Part shown: in pieces, positions 8,642 through 17,226 of the stretch
How positions within the stretch are numbered: position 1 is the stretch's first letter
Layout of the letters: each line of letters begins with the position of its first letter
NCBI RefSeq assembly: GCF_900110865.1
Contig: NZ_FOFD01000001.1
Location: 372,001-436,000, forward strand
Source of the DNA: Natrinema salaciae
Lineage (GTDB): Archaea; Halobacteriota; Halobacteria; Halobacteriales; Natrialbaceae
Reading direction: 5' to 3'
Length of the DNA stretch: 64,000 bases
Made by a program: the position numbers and the translations under genes
The notes under the pieces: generated by a model
What the model was told of the DNA's origin: nothing
Database searches by the model: none
Seen by the model: the letters and a program-made list of their open reading frames with translations, nothing else

Positions 8642-9031
8642 ATGCCGCCGTTGCAGTTCGACACGACGCTGTCGCTATCGGACGCGGAGAAGACGGCGCT
8701 CGCCGAGCGGGTAACGGAGCTGTACACGACCGAGATGGCGACGACGGCGGGCCACGTCGCCGTCACGATACGCGACCGCGGGGCGGCAGCCCTCCACTTC
8801 GGACGCGCCGTCGATGGGCCGTTGTTCTTTCTCGACGCCGAGATCCGTCGCGGCCGCTCGCTCGAGCGGAACCGAGCGTTCGCGCTCGCTACCGTGGAGT
8901 ATTCCGGGAATACGTTCGATATTCCGGACGAGCACACGAAGGCCGTCTTCACCGACCATCCCGACGAGGCGATGATGGGCGTCGACCGCGTCGGGGGCGA
9001 CTGGGACGGCGACCTCGACGAGTCGGCGTGA
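8642..9031 (+). CDS. Tautomerase-superfamily protein (MIF/4-OT fold)
   Basis: The protein of 129 residues begins Met-Pro-Pro. Removal of Met exposes the Pro used as the catalytic base in 4-oxalocrotonate tautomerase/MIF enzymes. LSLSDAEKTALAERVTELY is the helix that follows the first strand in this fold. The length is close to two 4-OT units. The substrate is not known. It is divergent from the transporter gene and followed by the universal stress protein after 97 bases. Confidence 0.75.
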   Translation: MPPLQFDTTLSLSDAEKTALAERVTELYTTEMATTAGHVAVTIRDRGAAALHFGRAVDGPLFFLDAEIRRGRSLERNRAFALATVEYSGNTFDIPDEHTKAVFTDHPDEAMMGVDRVGGDWDGDLDESA

Positions 9032-9128
9032 CGCTCGCGGCGGCCGGCACCGACCGTCACCGCGCGACCCCGCCGGAACTGCGCGCGACCGCTGAAACCA
9101 CTAACCGTCTCGCTCCCGTACGAGGCGT

Positions 9129-9590
9129 ATGTACCGCGTGTTGCTTCCGGTCGACGAGAACGAATCGCGAGCGCGGGCACAAGCGAGCGCCGTCCGCGAA
9201 CTCCCGAGCGCGGCGACGACCGTCTCGGTCGACGTGCTCCACGTCCGCGACGGCGGGACCGGAGCGGACGCCGAGTGGGCGGCGGGCGGATTCGCCGAGG
9301 AGTACGCCGACGAGATGGAGCGAGTAGCCGACGACGAGACCCTCCCCGCCTCGGTCGAAGCGGCGGCCGACGTGCTGGCTGCCGGCGACCTCGAGTGGAC
9401 GGTCCGCGCCGCGGCGGGCGACCCCGCGGAGACGATCCTCGAGGCGGCCGACGAGGACGACAGCGACCTGATCGTTCTCGGCGTGCGACGCCGGTCTCCG
9501 GTCGGAAAAGTACTGTTCGGCAGCGTCGCTCAGGCCGTGATCCTCGGCAGCGACCGGCCGGTGACGGTGGTCAGTGCGGACCGGGACTAG
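9129..9590 (+). CDS. Universal stress protein (UspA family)
   Basis: The protein of 153 residues has the Usp alpha/beta fold: an opening strand MYRVLLPVDE, the DLIVLGVRRRSPVGKVLFGS segment, and the closing strand RPVTVVSADRD. The ATP-loop pattern (G-x2-G-x9-G-S/T) is only partly kept, as GVRRRSPVG followed by FGS. Nucleotide binding is therefore possible but not certain. Single-domain and cytoplasmic. Confidence 0.9.
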   Translation: MYRVLLPVDENESRARAQASAVRELPSAATTVSVDVLHVRDGGTGADAEWAAGGFAEEYADEMERVADDETLPASVEAAADVLAAGDLEWTVRAAAGDPAETILEAADEDDSDLIVLGVRRRSPVGKVLFGSVAQAVILGSDRPVTVVSADRD

Positions 9591-9638
9591 CGACGAAGTC
9601 GAATCGGTGGTCCCCGTCCCCTCGAGAGCGGTCCGCGG

Positions 9639-10877
9639 CTACCGCAGACAGGCCGCGACGACCGCGAGCATCTCCTCCCCCCGGACCTCCTCGGCGAACA
9701 GCGGGACGCGCCGCACGTCGGTCCCCCGGAAGAGGTCCTGTGCCTCCGCGAGGGCGGTCTGCTGGACGTCCCAGCGCCGCTGACAGAACTCGCAGTCGTC
9801 GAGGTTCGGCTGCAGGAACTCGCCCTCCACGTCGTCGGTGACGTTCGAGAGCGGTTCCATCACGCGGTTGACGACAACGGTGCCGACGGGGATCTCGAAC
9901 TCGCGGAGCTGCTGGCGCAGCCGCTTCGATTCGAAGACGCTCATCTCTTCGGGGACCATGACGATCCGGAAGTCGGTGCGTGCGGGATCGCGCAGCGCAG
10001 CCCGCAGGCGCTCGATGCGCTCGCGCAGCACTTCCAGATCCTCGAGGTCGTCTTCGTCCGCGGACGGCTCCTCCCCTCCGAACATTCCCTTGACCCCGTC
10101 GAGCATGCCGCCGATGCGCTGGCGGAATTTGACGAGCCGCCCCATCATCGTGTCCATGATCTCGGGCAGCTGCAGCAGGCGGAGCGTGTGGCCCGTCGGG
10201 GCCGTGTCGACGACCACGCGCTCGAACCGCTCGTCGTCCATGTACTCGAGCAGGAGCTGCATCGCGGCGGCCTCGTCGGCCCCGGGCATCGCGCCGCCGA
10301 AGAGGGCGTCCATCGGCGAGTCGCCGCTGAGCAGATCGCCGAGACCGCCGAGGGGGCCGCCCTCCGTCCCCTCGCCGCCGGGAAACGGAGAGCCGTCCGC
10401 ATCGCCGGGGAACGGCGACTCGTCCGCTGCTCCCGCCTCCGTCCCCGCGCCGCCGAAGGGGGTGTCGCCCCGCTCGATCGCCGCCTCGGGGTCGATCTCG
10501 GCCGCGTAGAGGGGGATATCGTCGCGGATCCGACCGGGTTCGGACGGGATGTCGGTCTCGAAGGTGTCGGACAGTGAGTGGGCCGGATCGGTCGAGACGA
10601 TCAGCGTCGGGGTTCCGCCCCGAGCGCTGTCGAGGGCGGTCGCGGCCGCCATCGTCGTCTTTCCGACGCCGCCTTTCCCGCCGTAGAGGACGTAATCGGG
10701 GCCGTCGATCGGCTCGTCGGACGGCTCGACGTCGATCGTTTCGCGCTCGTCCGCCGCGCCGTCGACGGACTCGGTCGGCGTCACCTCGATGGAGTGTGCG
10801 CCGTCGTCGCTGTCCCTCGTCGCTTCCTCGTCCTCGCCCTCGCTCTCGTCGACCGGTTCGACGTCGATGCCGCTCAT
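9639..10877 (-). CDS. Get3/ArsA-family ATPase with a glycine-rich insert
   Basis: The protein of 412 residues starts with an acidic N-terminal extension of about 55 residues. It then has the deviant P-loop GGKGGVGKTT, switch I STDPAHSLSDTF and the A-loop region DTAPTGHTLRLLQLP. A CxxC (CEFCQRR) near the C-terminus matches the zinc-binding cysteines by which Get3 dimerises. Archaeal Get3 homologues are thought to escort membrane proteins; arsenite pumping is less likely with no arsB/arsD nearby. Between switch I and the helical client-binding region lies a Gly/Pro/Phe-rich low-complexity stretch of about 50 residues. Start MSGIDVEP at 10877 is chosen over 10901. Confidence 0.88.
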   Translation of the reverse strand: MSGIDVEPVDESEGEDEEATRDSDDGAHSIEVTPTESVDGAADERETIDVEPSDEPIDGPDYVLYGGKGGVGKTTMAAATALDSARGGTPTLIVSTDPAHSLSDTFETDIPSEPGRIRDDIPLYAAEIDPEAAIERGDTPFGGAGTEAGAADESPFPGDADGSPFPGGEGTEGGPLGGLGDLLSGDSPMDALFGGAMPGADEAAAMQLLLEYMDDERFERVVVDTAPTGHTLRLLQLPEIMDTMMGRLVKFRQRIGGMLDGVKGMFGGEEPSADEDDLEDLEVLRERIERLRAALRDPARTDFRIVMVPEEMSVFESKRLRQQLREFEIPVGTVVVNRVMEPLSNVTDDVEGEFLQPNLDDCEFCQRRWDVQQTALAEAQDLFRGTDVRRVPLFAEEVRGEEMLAVVAACLR

Positions 10878-10948
10878 ACACGCCGTTCCCGGTCCAAACA
10901 CGAGTATTCGTCGGTCCCTTCTCGGCTATCGCCCGCCGGCTCGGACCG

Positions 10949-12049
10949 TCAGTCGAAGTAGGTCGCCAGCCGCTCGGCCGCTTCCTCGACGCGCGGCGAC
11001 ACGAGCGCGAACCGGAGCCAGTCGGTCCGCGAGTCGCCGAAGGCCTCGCCGGGCATGCCGGCCACGCCGGCCTCGTCGATCAGTCGCTCGACGGTCTCGA
11101 GCGTCCCCGGGTAGCCGTCGAAGCGAGCCATCACGTAGAACGAGCCGCTTGGCGTGGTGTACTCCGCCCCCGCCGCGTCGAGCGCGTCGGTGAACGTGTC
11201 GACGCGGTCACGAAGGAGTTCGCGGTTGCGCTCGTAGTACTCCGGCCCCGTCTCGCGCAGCGCCTGCAGGACCGCGTACTGCCCCGGCCGAGTGGTGGCG
11301 ACGGTGACCAGCATGTGTCGACTCCTGGCGTTCGCGACGAGTTCTGGCGGGAAGATCGCGTAGCCGACGCGCACGCCGGTGATCGCCATCGACTTCGAAA
11401 ACGCGTTCGTGACGATCCGGTGGGTGGAGTCGGTCTCGAGCGCGCTGGCGAACCGCCCCGAGAGATCGTAGTGGTCGTAGACCTCGTCGCTGATCAGCAC
11501 GGCGTCGTACTCCTCGGCGACGGCGACGAGTTCCCGCATCGTCTCCGCGGGGTAGACCGCGCCGGTCGGATTGTTGGGCGTCGTCACCACGATCGCAGCC
11601 GTCTCCGCGCTCGCGGCCGCGCGGACGTCCTCGGGACGAAGCCGCCCCTCGTCGTCAGTCGCGACGGACGAGTGCGTGCCGCCGAGCATCGTCGCCTTCC
11701 CGGGGTAGTAGGGGTAGACGGGATCGGTCAGCAGGAATTCGCGTCCGCGCTCGCGCTCGAGGGCTCGCGCCATCGCGAGGTAGTTCGCCTCGCCAGCGCC
11801 GTTCGTCACGACGACCTGATCGGCGTCGACGCCGCGGCGCGCGGCGATCTCCTCCCGTAGTTCGCGGAGCCCGTCGCTGGGCGGGTACTGGAAGCGGTCG
11901 GACTCGAGATCGGCGTACTCCCGCAACCCCGATCGGAGTGCCGCAGGTGGCTCCCAGTCGGGGGTTCCGCTGACCATGTCGATGACGTCGCGGTCGGCCG
12001 CGTCCGCGTACGCCATCACCTGAAAGAACAGCGGCGTCTCGTAGTTCAT
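10949..12049 (-). CDS. PLP-dependent class I/II aminotransferase
   Basis: A 366-residue fold-type I aminotransferase. Visible motifs are TNGAGEANYL (cofactor phosphate region), TTPNNPTGAVYP, the SDEVYDHY aspartate/tyrosine pair that contacts the PLP pyridine ring, and NAFSKSMAITGVRVGY with the Schiff-base lysine. The family transfers amino groups between amino acids and 2-oxo acids; specificity cannot be read. Start MNYETPLFF at 12049 is chosen because the 39 residues upstream are arginine-rich and non-conserved. Divergent from the CinA-like gene, 155 bases apart. Confidence 0.9.
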   Translation of the reverse strand: MNYETPLFFQVMAYADAADRDVIDMVSGTPDWEPPAALRSGLREYADLESDRFQYPPSDGLRELREEIAARRGVDADQVVVTNGAGEANYLAMARALERERGREFLLTDPVYPYYPGKATMLGGTHSSVATDDEGRLRPEDVRAAASAETAAIVVTTPNNPTGAVYPAETMRELVAVAEEYDAVLISDEVYDHYDLSGRFASALETDSTHRIVTNAFSKSMAITGVRVGYAIFPPELVANARSRHMLVTVATTRPGQYAVLQALRETGPEYYERNRELLRDRVDTFTDALDAAGAEYTTPSGSFYVMARFDGYPGTLETVERLIDEAGVAGMPGEAFGDSRTDWLRFALVSPRVEEAAERLATYFD

Positions 12050-12204
12050 GCCGGGCTTTGGGGTTCGCAGTCGGATTGCTGTTCCGCTTCCGAGTCGACC
12101 GCGACGGACGGCGGCGTCTCGAGGTCGAGCGGTTCGCTCGAGTCGCGGGCGGGGCCGGGTCGGCAACCATCGCTTTCACAACGGAACCGCCCGTCGGTTC
12201 GGGT

Positions 12205-12717
12205 ATGAACGACGACATCGACCGCGAGCGCCCGATGGCGGTCGCGGATGCGCTTCGAGAGACGGAGGCGTCGCTGGCCGTCGCCGAGTCCTGTACCGGC
12301 GGCCTGATCGGCGCGGCGATCACCGCCGTGCCGGGCGCGAGCGACTACTTCGATTCGGGGCTGACGACCTACGCCTACGACGCCAAGCGTCGTCACCTCG
12401 GGGTCAGTCGCGAAGCGCTCGACGAGCACGGGGCCGTCTCCGAACCCGTGGCCCGCGAGATGGCACAGGGGATCCGAGACGTCACGGACGTGACGTGGGG
12501 TATCTCGACGACCGGGATCGCCGGTCCGACCGGCGGGACCGAAGAGAATCCGGTCGGCACGGTCTACATCGGAATCTCGTACGGGGCACCGTGGGGGAGC
12601 GAGGAGTCGTACACGACCGTCTCCCGGTACGTCTTCGACGGCGACCGCGCGGACGTCCGCGCGAAGACCGTCGATCGGGCGCTCGCGGACCTGCTCGCCG
12701 AACTCGAGGCGCGCTGA
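12205..12717 (+). CDS. CinA C-terminal-type nicotinamide-nucleotide amidohydrolase
   Basis: The protein of 170 residues is the stand-alone CinA_C domain. It carries the active-site region VAESCTGGLIGAAIT and the second motif STTGIAGPTGGT followed by ENPVGTVYIG. Enzymes of this type (PncC) deamidate nicotinamide mononucleotide to nicotinic acid mononucleotide in NAD recycling. The N-terminal competence/damage domain of full-length CinA is absent. Start ATG 12205 (MNDDIDRERP) lies just before the conserved domain; an earlier in-frame ATG at 12058 overlaps the divergent gene's 5' region. Confidence 0.88.
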   Translation: MNDDIDRERPMAVADALRETEASLAVAESCTGGLIGAAITAVPGASDYFDSGLTTYAYDAKRRHLGVSREALDEHGAVSEPVAREMAQGIRDVTDVTWGISTTGIAGPTGGTEENPVGTVYIGISYGAPWGSEESYTTVSRYVFDGDRADVRAKTVDRALADLLAELEAR

Positions 12718-12814
12718 AGGCGTCCCGTTCGGACGATGCCTCCCGGGATCGGTACGAACGGGTGACAGTCTCGAGAGAAAACTATTCCCCGCTCGACCCC
12801 CCAGACCCGGGTGG

Positions 12815-13300
12815 ATGAACAAGAAGGGGCACGTCCTGAACGCCGTTCTGCTGAGTATCGGACTGGGGTATCTGCTCGAGCCGTCGGGGAGTCTGGAGAC
12901 GTTCAGAACCATCGTGATGATCGGCGTTCCCGTGACGCTCGGGGCCCTCTTTCCGGACGTCGACACCGCCTTCGGCAAGCACCGGAAGACGCTGCACAAC
13001 CTGCCGATTCTGGTCGCCTTTCTCGCCTTTCCGTACGTCTTCGGAAACCTCGAGTACGTCTGGATCGGGGTGTTGACCCACTACGTCCTCGACGTCGCGG
13101 GGAGCAAGCGGGGGATCGCGCTGTTCTATCCGGTCTGGAAGAAGGAGTTCGGGCTCCCGATCGGCGTCGCGGTCAGCAGCAAACGTGCGGATCTGATGAT
13201 GCTGGTCGTCACCGTCGGCGAGTTACTCCTCGTCGCCCTGATCGTCTTCGAGGTGCCGCAGTGGGGGTTCGAACTGGGGCGGAAGACGCTCGGCATCTGA
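12815..13300 (+). CDS. YdjM/DUF457-type membrane-bound metal-dependent hydrolase
   Basis: The protein of 161 residues has about four hydrophobic helices. The family's conserved polar residues are present: KKGHVLNAV at the N-terminus, GALFPDVDTAFGKHRKTLHN between helices one and two, and THYVLDVAGSKRGIALFYP later on. These His/Asp residues are proposed metal ligands in the family known as LexA-binding inner-membrane putative hydrolase. The physiological substrate is unknown. A second, more distant member is at 62822-63418. Confidence 0.82.
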   Translation: MNKKGHVLNAVLLSIGLGYLLEPSGSLETFRTIVMIGVPVTLGALFPDVDTAFGKHRKTLHNLPILVAFLAFPYVFGNLEYVWIGVLTHYVLDVAGSKRGIALFYPVWKKEFGLPIGVAVSSKRADLMMLVVTVGELLLVALIVFEVPQWGFELGRKTLGI

Positions 13301-13376
13301 GTCTCCGGCCCAGTGCCGACCGCCGTCGCGTATTCGGTGTCGCACCCGGAACCCGAGTAGAAGCCGGCGGCGCTCG

Positions 13377-14348
13377 TCACCGATTCGGCGTCCACTCCTC
13401 GCAGGCGTCCATGTCGTCCATGGCCGTCTCGTGGCGGGCGCAGTAAGGGACCATCCCCTCCGACGACCGGACGTACTCGAAGTGTTTGCAGTTCCCACAG
13501 TAGCGATCCGTCGGCTCCGTCGGCGTCTCGGTCGACGACTCGACGATCTCCGCGTCGTGGCCGTCCCCGGTCTCGAGCGGCGACGAGATATCGGAGGCCA
13601 CGGAGCCGCCGTCGCTGGTCGCAGCGCCGACGGGCCGACCGGACGTGCGCGAGCGCTGGGATCGGCGGCTCCCGGTCGCGCCCTCGTCGTACGAAAGGGG
13701 CGTGCTCCCGGAGCCGTTCCCGCCCGCGTCGGCGTCCGCGTTGGTCTGTGTCTCGACTTCCCCGTCCGGCGTGCCGCCGAAGAAGCCGATGCCGCCCAGC
13801 CCGTCCGAGTCGGCCGACTCCTCGACCTCGAGGACGGTCTTGTTGTGCCGGGTGACGTTCATCTCGAGGTTTCCGCCGGGATCGTTGCGCCGCTTGAACG
13901 TGGCGACGGCGGCGAACAGACACCAGACCGACGGGAGGAGCCCGAGCAGGTAGATCGCGGAGACCTCGAGCGTCAGCTCCTGTCCGTAGCCGCGCCAGTG
14001 TTCGGGGTAGGCGTGCCAGAAGAGGACGACCCCGAGCAGACAGAGGCTCGCGCTGATCGCGGCGGCGGCTCGAACTCGACGGCCGGCGGGGAGGACGACG
14101 AAGACGCCGACGAGGGCGGTCGGGACGCTAAGACCGGCGAGCACCCCGCCGACGCGGATCGGCGCGAGGTCGTCGGCGACGGCGGGCGCGAGTTCGACGG
14201 CGAACCTGCCGAAGAAGTCGGTCGTCGCCACGAGTACGGCCACGACGGCCAGGACCGCGCCGAGTCCCACGAGCGCCGTTCCCGCGACCAGTCGGCGACT
14301 CGTCACCCCCGATGCGGTCCCGTCGTAGGCCTCCGTCAGGCTTGTCAT
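13377..14348 (-). CDS. Membrane protein with a C-terminal cysteine cluster (DUF7139-like?)
   Basis: The protein of 323 residues has four or so hydrophobic helices in the first 165 residues. A conserved-looking soluble segment follows (KRRNDPGGNLEMNVTRHNKTVLEVEE), then a long Ser/Gly/Glu-rich disordered linker. It ends in a putative zinc-binding module containing CGNCKHF, PYCARH and DACEEW. Haloarchaeal proteins of this layout are listed as DUF7139, an assignment I make from memory. The linker plus zinc module suggests a cytoplasmic interaction site, but no function can be stated. Confidence 0.65.
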   Translation of the reverse strand: MTSLTEAYDGTASGVTSRRLVAGTALVGLGAVLAVVAVLVATTDFFGRFAVELAPAVADDLAPIRVGGVLAGLSVPTALVGVFVVLPAGRRVRAAAAISASLCLLGVVLFWHAYPEHWRGYGQELTLEVSAIYLLGLLPSVWCLFAAVATFKRRNDPGGNLEMNVTRHNKTVLEVEESADSDGLGGIGFFGGTPDGEVETQTNADADAGGNGSGSTPLSYDEGATGSRRSQRSRTSGRPVGAATSDGGSVASDISSPLETGDGHDAEIVESSTETPTEPTDRYCGNCKHFEYVRSSEGMVPYCARHETAMDDMDACEEWTPNR

Positions 14349-14487
14349 ACCCGCCTGTTTGGCGTCCCATCACAAAACGATACGTCAGACACATCTCGGT
14401 TCGTAGAGGTGTCCAGTCGCGGACGCCCGGCTCGGCGTGACTCGCCGAAGCGAAAGCTTGAATCGCCGCCCTCGCAAACGGCCGTCC

Positions 14488-14775
14488 ATGAGCGACGAGG
14501 ACGAGGAAGCGGAGCCGGCAGTTTCGCTCGGAGACCACACCCCCGTCGAAGGTGCGCCGCTCGCCCGCGTGAGTTCGCGGCTGACCTGGCCCAAAGAGAA
14601 GAGCGAGGTCGACCGACTCGAGGGCGAGAGCGTCATCCGAACGCCCGAGGGTCCCCGGGAGCTGTCGGCCGTGCTCGAGGAAGTCGACGAGACGTACTTC
14701 CAGCGACACCAGGAGTTCGAGACCAACGTTCGGGACGTCATCGGAACCGGCCCGATCCCGACCGCGGACGAGTAG
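14488..14775 (+). CDS. Small acidic haloarchaeal protein, function unknown
   Basis: A 95-residue soluble protein with an acidic N-terminus and the segments LARVSSRLTWPKEKSEVDRL and TPEGPRELSAVLEEVDETYF. It resembles the small conserved haloarchaeal DUF5789-type proteins, but that is uncertain. ATG 14488 is used; the 17 residues of open frame before it are not conserved-looking. The stop is one base before the GTG of the next gene, so the two are likely co-transcribed. Confidence 0.65.
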   Translation: MSDEDEEAEPAVSLGDHTPVEGAPLARVSSRLTWPKEKSEVDRLEGESVIRTPEGPRELSAVLEEVDETYFQRHQEFETNVRDVIGTGPIPTADE

Positions 14776-14776
14776 C

Positions 14777-15472
14777 GTGGCGTCCGAGTCGGGTCGAGGC
14801 GACGATCACTGGTTCAGCGATCGCATGCGACTCTCCTGGGTCCAGAAGTCGTTGCTGGTCGGCGCCGTGCTGACGGTGCTGTGGATGCGGTTCGTTCCCA
14901 GCGACCTGACCCAGCGGGTCCTCGTAGACGGCGTCCTCCTCGTCGCGGGACCGCTCGCCCTCGGGCTCTCACACGGGAACCGTCTCGGCTGGCGCGTCGA
15001 TCGCATCGCGATTCGGAACACGGTCTTGCTCGCGCTGTTCGTCCTCCCGTTCTACGTCGTCGGGTCGACGCTGCCGTCGATCCGCGCGTTCTACCCGATC
15101 TGGGAGACGTCGGCCGCGCCGGGAGCGTTCGTCCCGCACGCGATCAAGCTCTTTGCGCTCGCGCTGGCCGCCGAGACCTACTACCGCGGCTTGCTCTGCG
15201 TGGGCGTCAAGGAGATCGGCTTCGGTGCGGTGTTCATCAGCCCCGTGGTCTACATGCTCCACCACACGTCGAAGCCGCCGATCGAGTTCCTGCTGTCGGG
15301 TCCGACCGACGTCCTGTTCGGCGCCGTCGATTACCAGTCCAACTCCCTTCTGCCCTCCGTCGTCGCACACGGCGGCGGACTGGTCCTGCTCGACTGGCTC
15401 GTCCTGCACGACCCGTTGTTCGATCCGACCCTGATGATACGGCTGCTCGAGTGGCTGCCGATCCCGCTCTAA
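14777..15472 (+). CDS. CPBP-family (Abi/CAAX-protease-like) intramembrane protein
   Basis: The protein of 231 residues has about seven hydrophobic helices. The CPBP motifs are AAETYYRGLL (motif 1, normally EExxxRG, so the first Glu is replaced by Ala), the His pair in VYMLHHTS, and SVVAHGGGLVLLDW. The family includes Rce1-like glutamic proteases. The missing first Glu leaves it open whether this member is catalytic. The GTG start at 14777 follows the previous stop by one base, so translation is probably coupled. Confidence 0.75.
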   Translation: MASESGRGDDHWFSDRMRLSWVQKSLLVGAVLTVLWMRFVPSDLTQRVLVDGVLLVAGPLALGLSHGNRLGWRVDRIAIRNTVLLALFVLPFYVVGSTLPSIRAFYPIWETSAAPGAFVPHAIKLFALALAAETYYRGLLCVGVKEIGFGAVFISPVVYMLHHTSKPPIEFLLSGPTDVLFGAVDYQSNSLLPSVVAHGGGLVLLDWLVLHDPLFDPTLMIRLLEWLPIPL

Positions 15473-15561
15473 CCGGGTCCGGAACTACCGCGTCGCGCCG
15501 TTCGGCCGCGGGATCGGCCGTTCAGCGACCAATTGAGGGCGGGGACGACCAACGGTCGTGC

Positions 15562-15999
15562 ATGTCGCTTCCGATCGACCCGACGGAGATCGACCCGGAC
15601 GACTACGGCGAGCACCACGCGACCCTCGAGATGGACCACGAGGACGCGATCGAACACGCTCGCGAGGTCTTCACCGACGCGGGCTTCGGCGTGCCAGCCG
15701 AGTTCTCGCCGTCGGAACTCCTCAACGAGAAGGTCGACGCGGACCGCGATCCCTACTACGTACTCGGGGCCTGTAATCCCGCGATGGCCGACCGGGTGCT
15801 GGACGTGACCGAACAGATGGGGGCGCTGTTCCCGTGTAACGTCGTCGTCTGGGAGGAAGAACCGGGCCGTCAGGTCGTCTACCACGTTTCGATCATGAAG
15901 ATCGCACGCTTGCTCGGCATCGCACCGGACGACGAGAACTGGCAGGAAATCGTCGACGAGACCAGCGAGATGGTCGACGAGGCGTACGCGAACCTCTGA
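15562..15999 (+). CDS. DUF302 family protein
   Basis: A 145-residue soluble protein. The region HEDAIEHAREVFTDAGFGV, the glycine turn YVLGACNPAMADRVL and the strand LFPCNVVVWEEEPGRQVVYH are the typical DUF302 arrangement of a beta-alpha sandwich. The role of DUF302 proteins is not established. A short acidic C-terminal helix ends in MVDEAYANL. Monocistronic, with the next gene having its own promoter. Confidence 0.85.
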   Translation: MSLPIDPTEIDPDDYGEHHATLEMDHEDAIEHAREVFTDAGFGVPAEFSPSELLNEKVDADRDPYYVLGACNPAMADRVLDVTEQMGALFPCNVVVWEEEPGRQVVYHVSIMKIARLLGIAPDDENWQEIVDETSEMVDEAYANL

Positions 16000-16098
16000 G
16001 ACCGTCGACGCGCCCGTCGCGGGATCGGTTTCCGACGCGCGCCCGACTGCGGTGGACGCCGCTCCTTTCGCTGCCGAACACAGTACAGAATACCAACA

Positions 16099-16106
16099 CT
16101 TATAGT
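16099..16106 (+). promoter_or_regulatory. TATA box for the AI-2E-type permease
   Basis: ACTTATAG, centred about 26 bases before the ATG at 16128, so the transcript would be leaderless. Confidence 0.5.
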
Positions 16107-16127
16107 TTCCATCGGCAAGGGTGAAAT

Positions 16128-17204
16128 ATGAACGCCCGAACGGCGTTTCTCGCCCTCCTGGTGAGCGCTCTCTGCGCGCTCGCCGCAATGATGGTGTTGC
16201 CGCTCCTGGAGTACGTCCTCGCGGCGTGCCTGCTCGCGGTCGTCCTCCGTCCGGCCTACGAGCGACTCGAGCCCCGCGTCGGCCCGCGGGTCGCCGGGCT
16301 CACGTGCACCGGCCTCGCCGTCGTCGGCGGTATCGTTCCGCTACTTCTCATCTCGATCGTCGTGGCTCGCACCGCCGCGTCGGTCCTCGAGTCGTTCGAC
16401 GCCGATCGGATCGTCGCGACCGGTCGCGACGTGGCGCGGAACGACCTGGGGATGGCCGACGAGACGGTCACGGCGCTCGAGACCGCCGTGCGTTCCGAAC
16501 TCGTGGGATCGATCCCGGGCGCGGCGGAGTTGACGCTGACCCGTACTGTCGGCGTCGTGGCGACGGGGATGGAGGTGGCCGTCGGCGTGTTCGTCGTCGT
16601 CTTTCTGGTGTACTATCTGCTGATCGACGGCCCGGCCGCCCTGGGCTGGATCCGAGAGGTCGCTCCGCTCGACGCGACGGTGCTCGACGAACTGTTCGAG
16701 GAAGTCCACGCGGTCACCGTGGCGGTCCTCCGCAGTCACGTGTTCGTCGCGCTCGTTCAGGGTGTCCTCGGCGGACTGGGACTTGCATTGCTCGGCGTGC
16801 CGTACGCGACTACGCTGGCCATCGTTCTCGTCTTCGCCTCGTTCCTGCCGACGATCGGCGTCTGGCTCGTCTGGGGGCCGGTGACGATCGCCCACGCGAC
16901 CTCGAGCAATCCCATACGCGCCGCAATCTTGCTCGGATACGGTATCGCGGTTCTCGCCGTCGCCGACAGCTACCTGCGGGCGATCCTCGTCGACCGGGGG
17001 TCCAGTCTCCATCCGGCGACCGCGCTGGTGGGCGTCGTCGGCGGGATCTCCCTGTTCGGAATCGTGGGGCTGTTCGTCGGGCCCGTCGTCATCGCGGCGT
17101 TCAAAGCCTGCGTCACGGTCGTCGATCGAATCGATCGGGCCGATCGGGACGAACCCGAACCCGGAATCGAGCGGGAGCGCCCGGTCGTGAAAACGGAGCG
17201 GTAG
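16128..17204 (+). CDS. AI-2E-family (PerM/TqsA-like) membrane transporter
   Basis: The protein of 358 residues shows the family layout: a hydrophobic pair at the N-terminus, a central soluble region of about 100 residues (about LESFDADRIVATGR to AAELTLTR), then five or more membrane helices with the conserved PTIGVWLVWGPV and LFGIVGLFVGPVVIAAFKA segments. Some bacterial members export autoinducer-2 or act as sodium/proton antiporters; the archaeal substrate is unknown. It converges on nhaC. Confidence 0.88.
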   Translation: MNARTAFLALLVSALCALAAMMVLPLLEYVLAACLLAVVLRPAYERLEPRVGPRVAGLTCTGLAVVGGIVPLLLISIVVARTAASVLESFDADRIVATGRDVARNDLGMADETVTALETAVRSELVGSIPGAAELTLTRTVGVVATGMEVAVGVFVVVFLVYYLLIDGPAALGWIREVAPLDATVLDELFEEVHAVTVAVLRSHVFVALVQGVLGGLGLALLGVPYATTLAIVLVFASFLPTIGVWLVWGPVTIAHATSSNPIRAAILLGYGIAVLAVADSYLRAILVDRGSSLHPATALVGVVGGISLFGIVGLFVGPVVIAAFKACVTVVDRIDRADRDEPEPGIERERPVVKTER

Positions 17205-17226
17205 CCGTCGGGTGGTCGGCTCTCGG

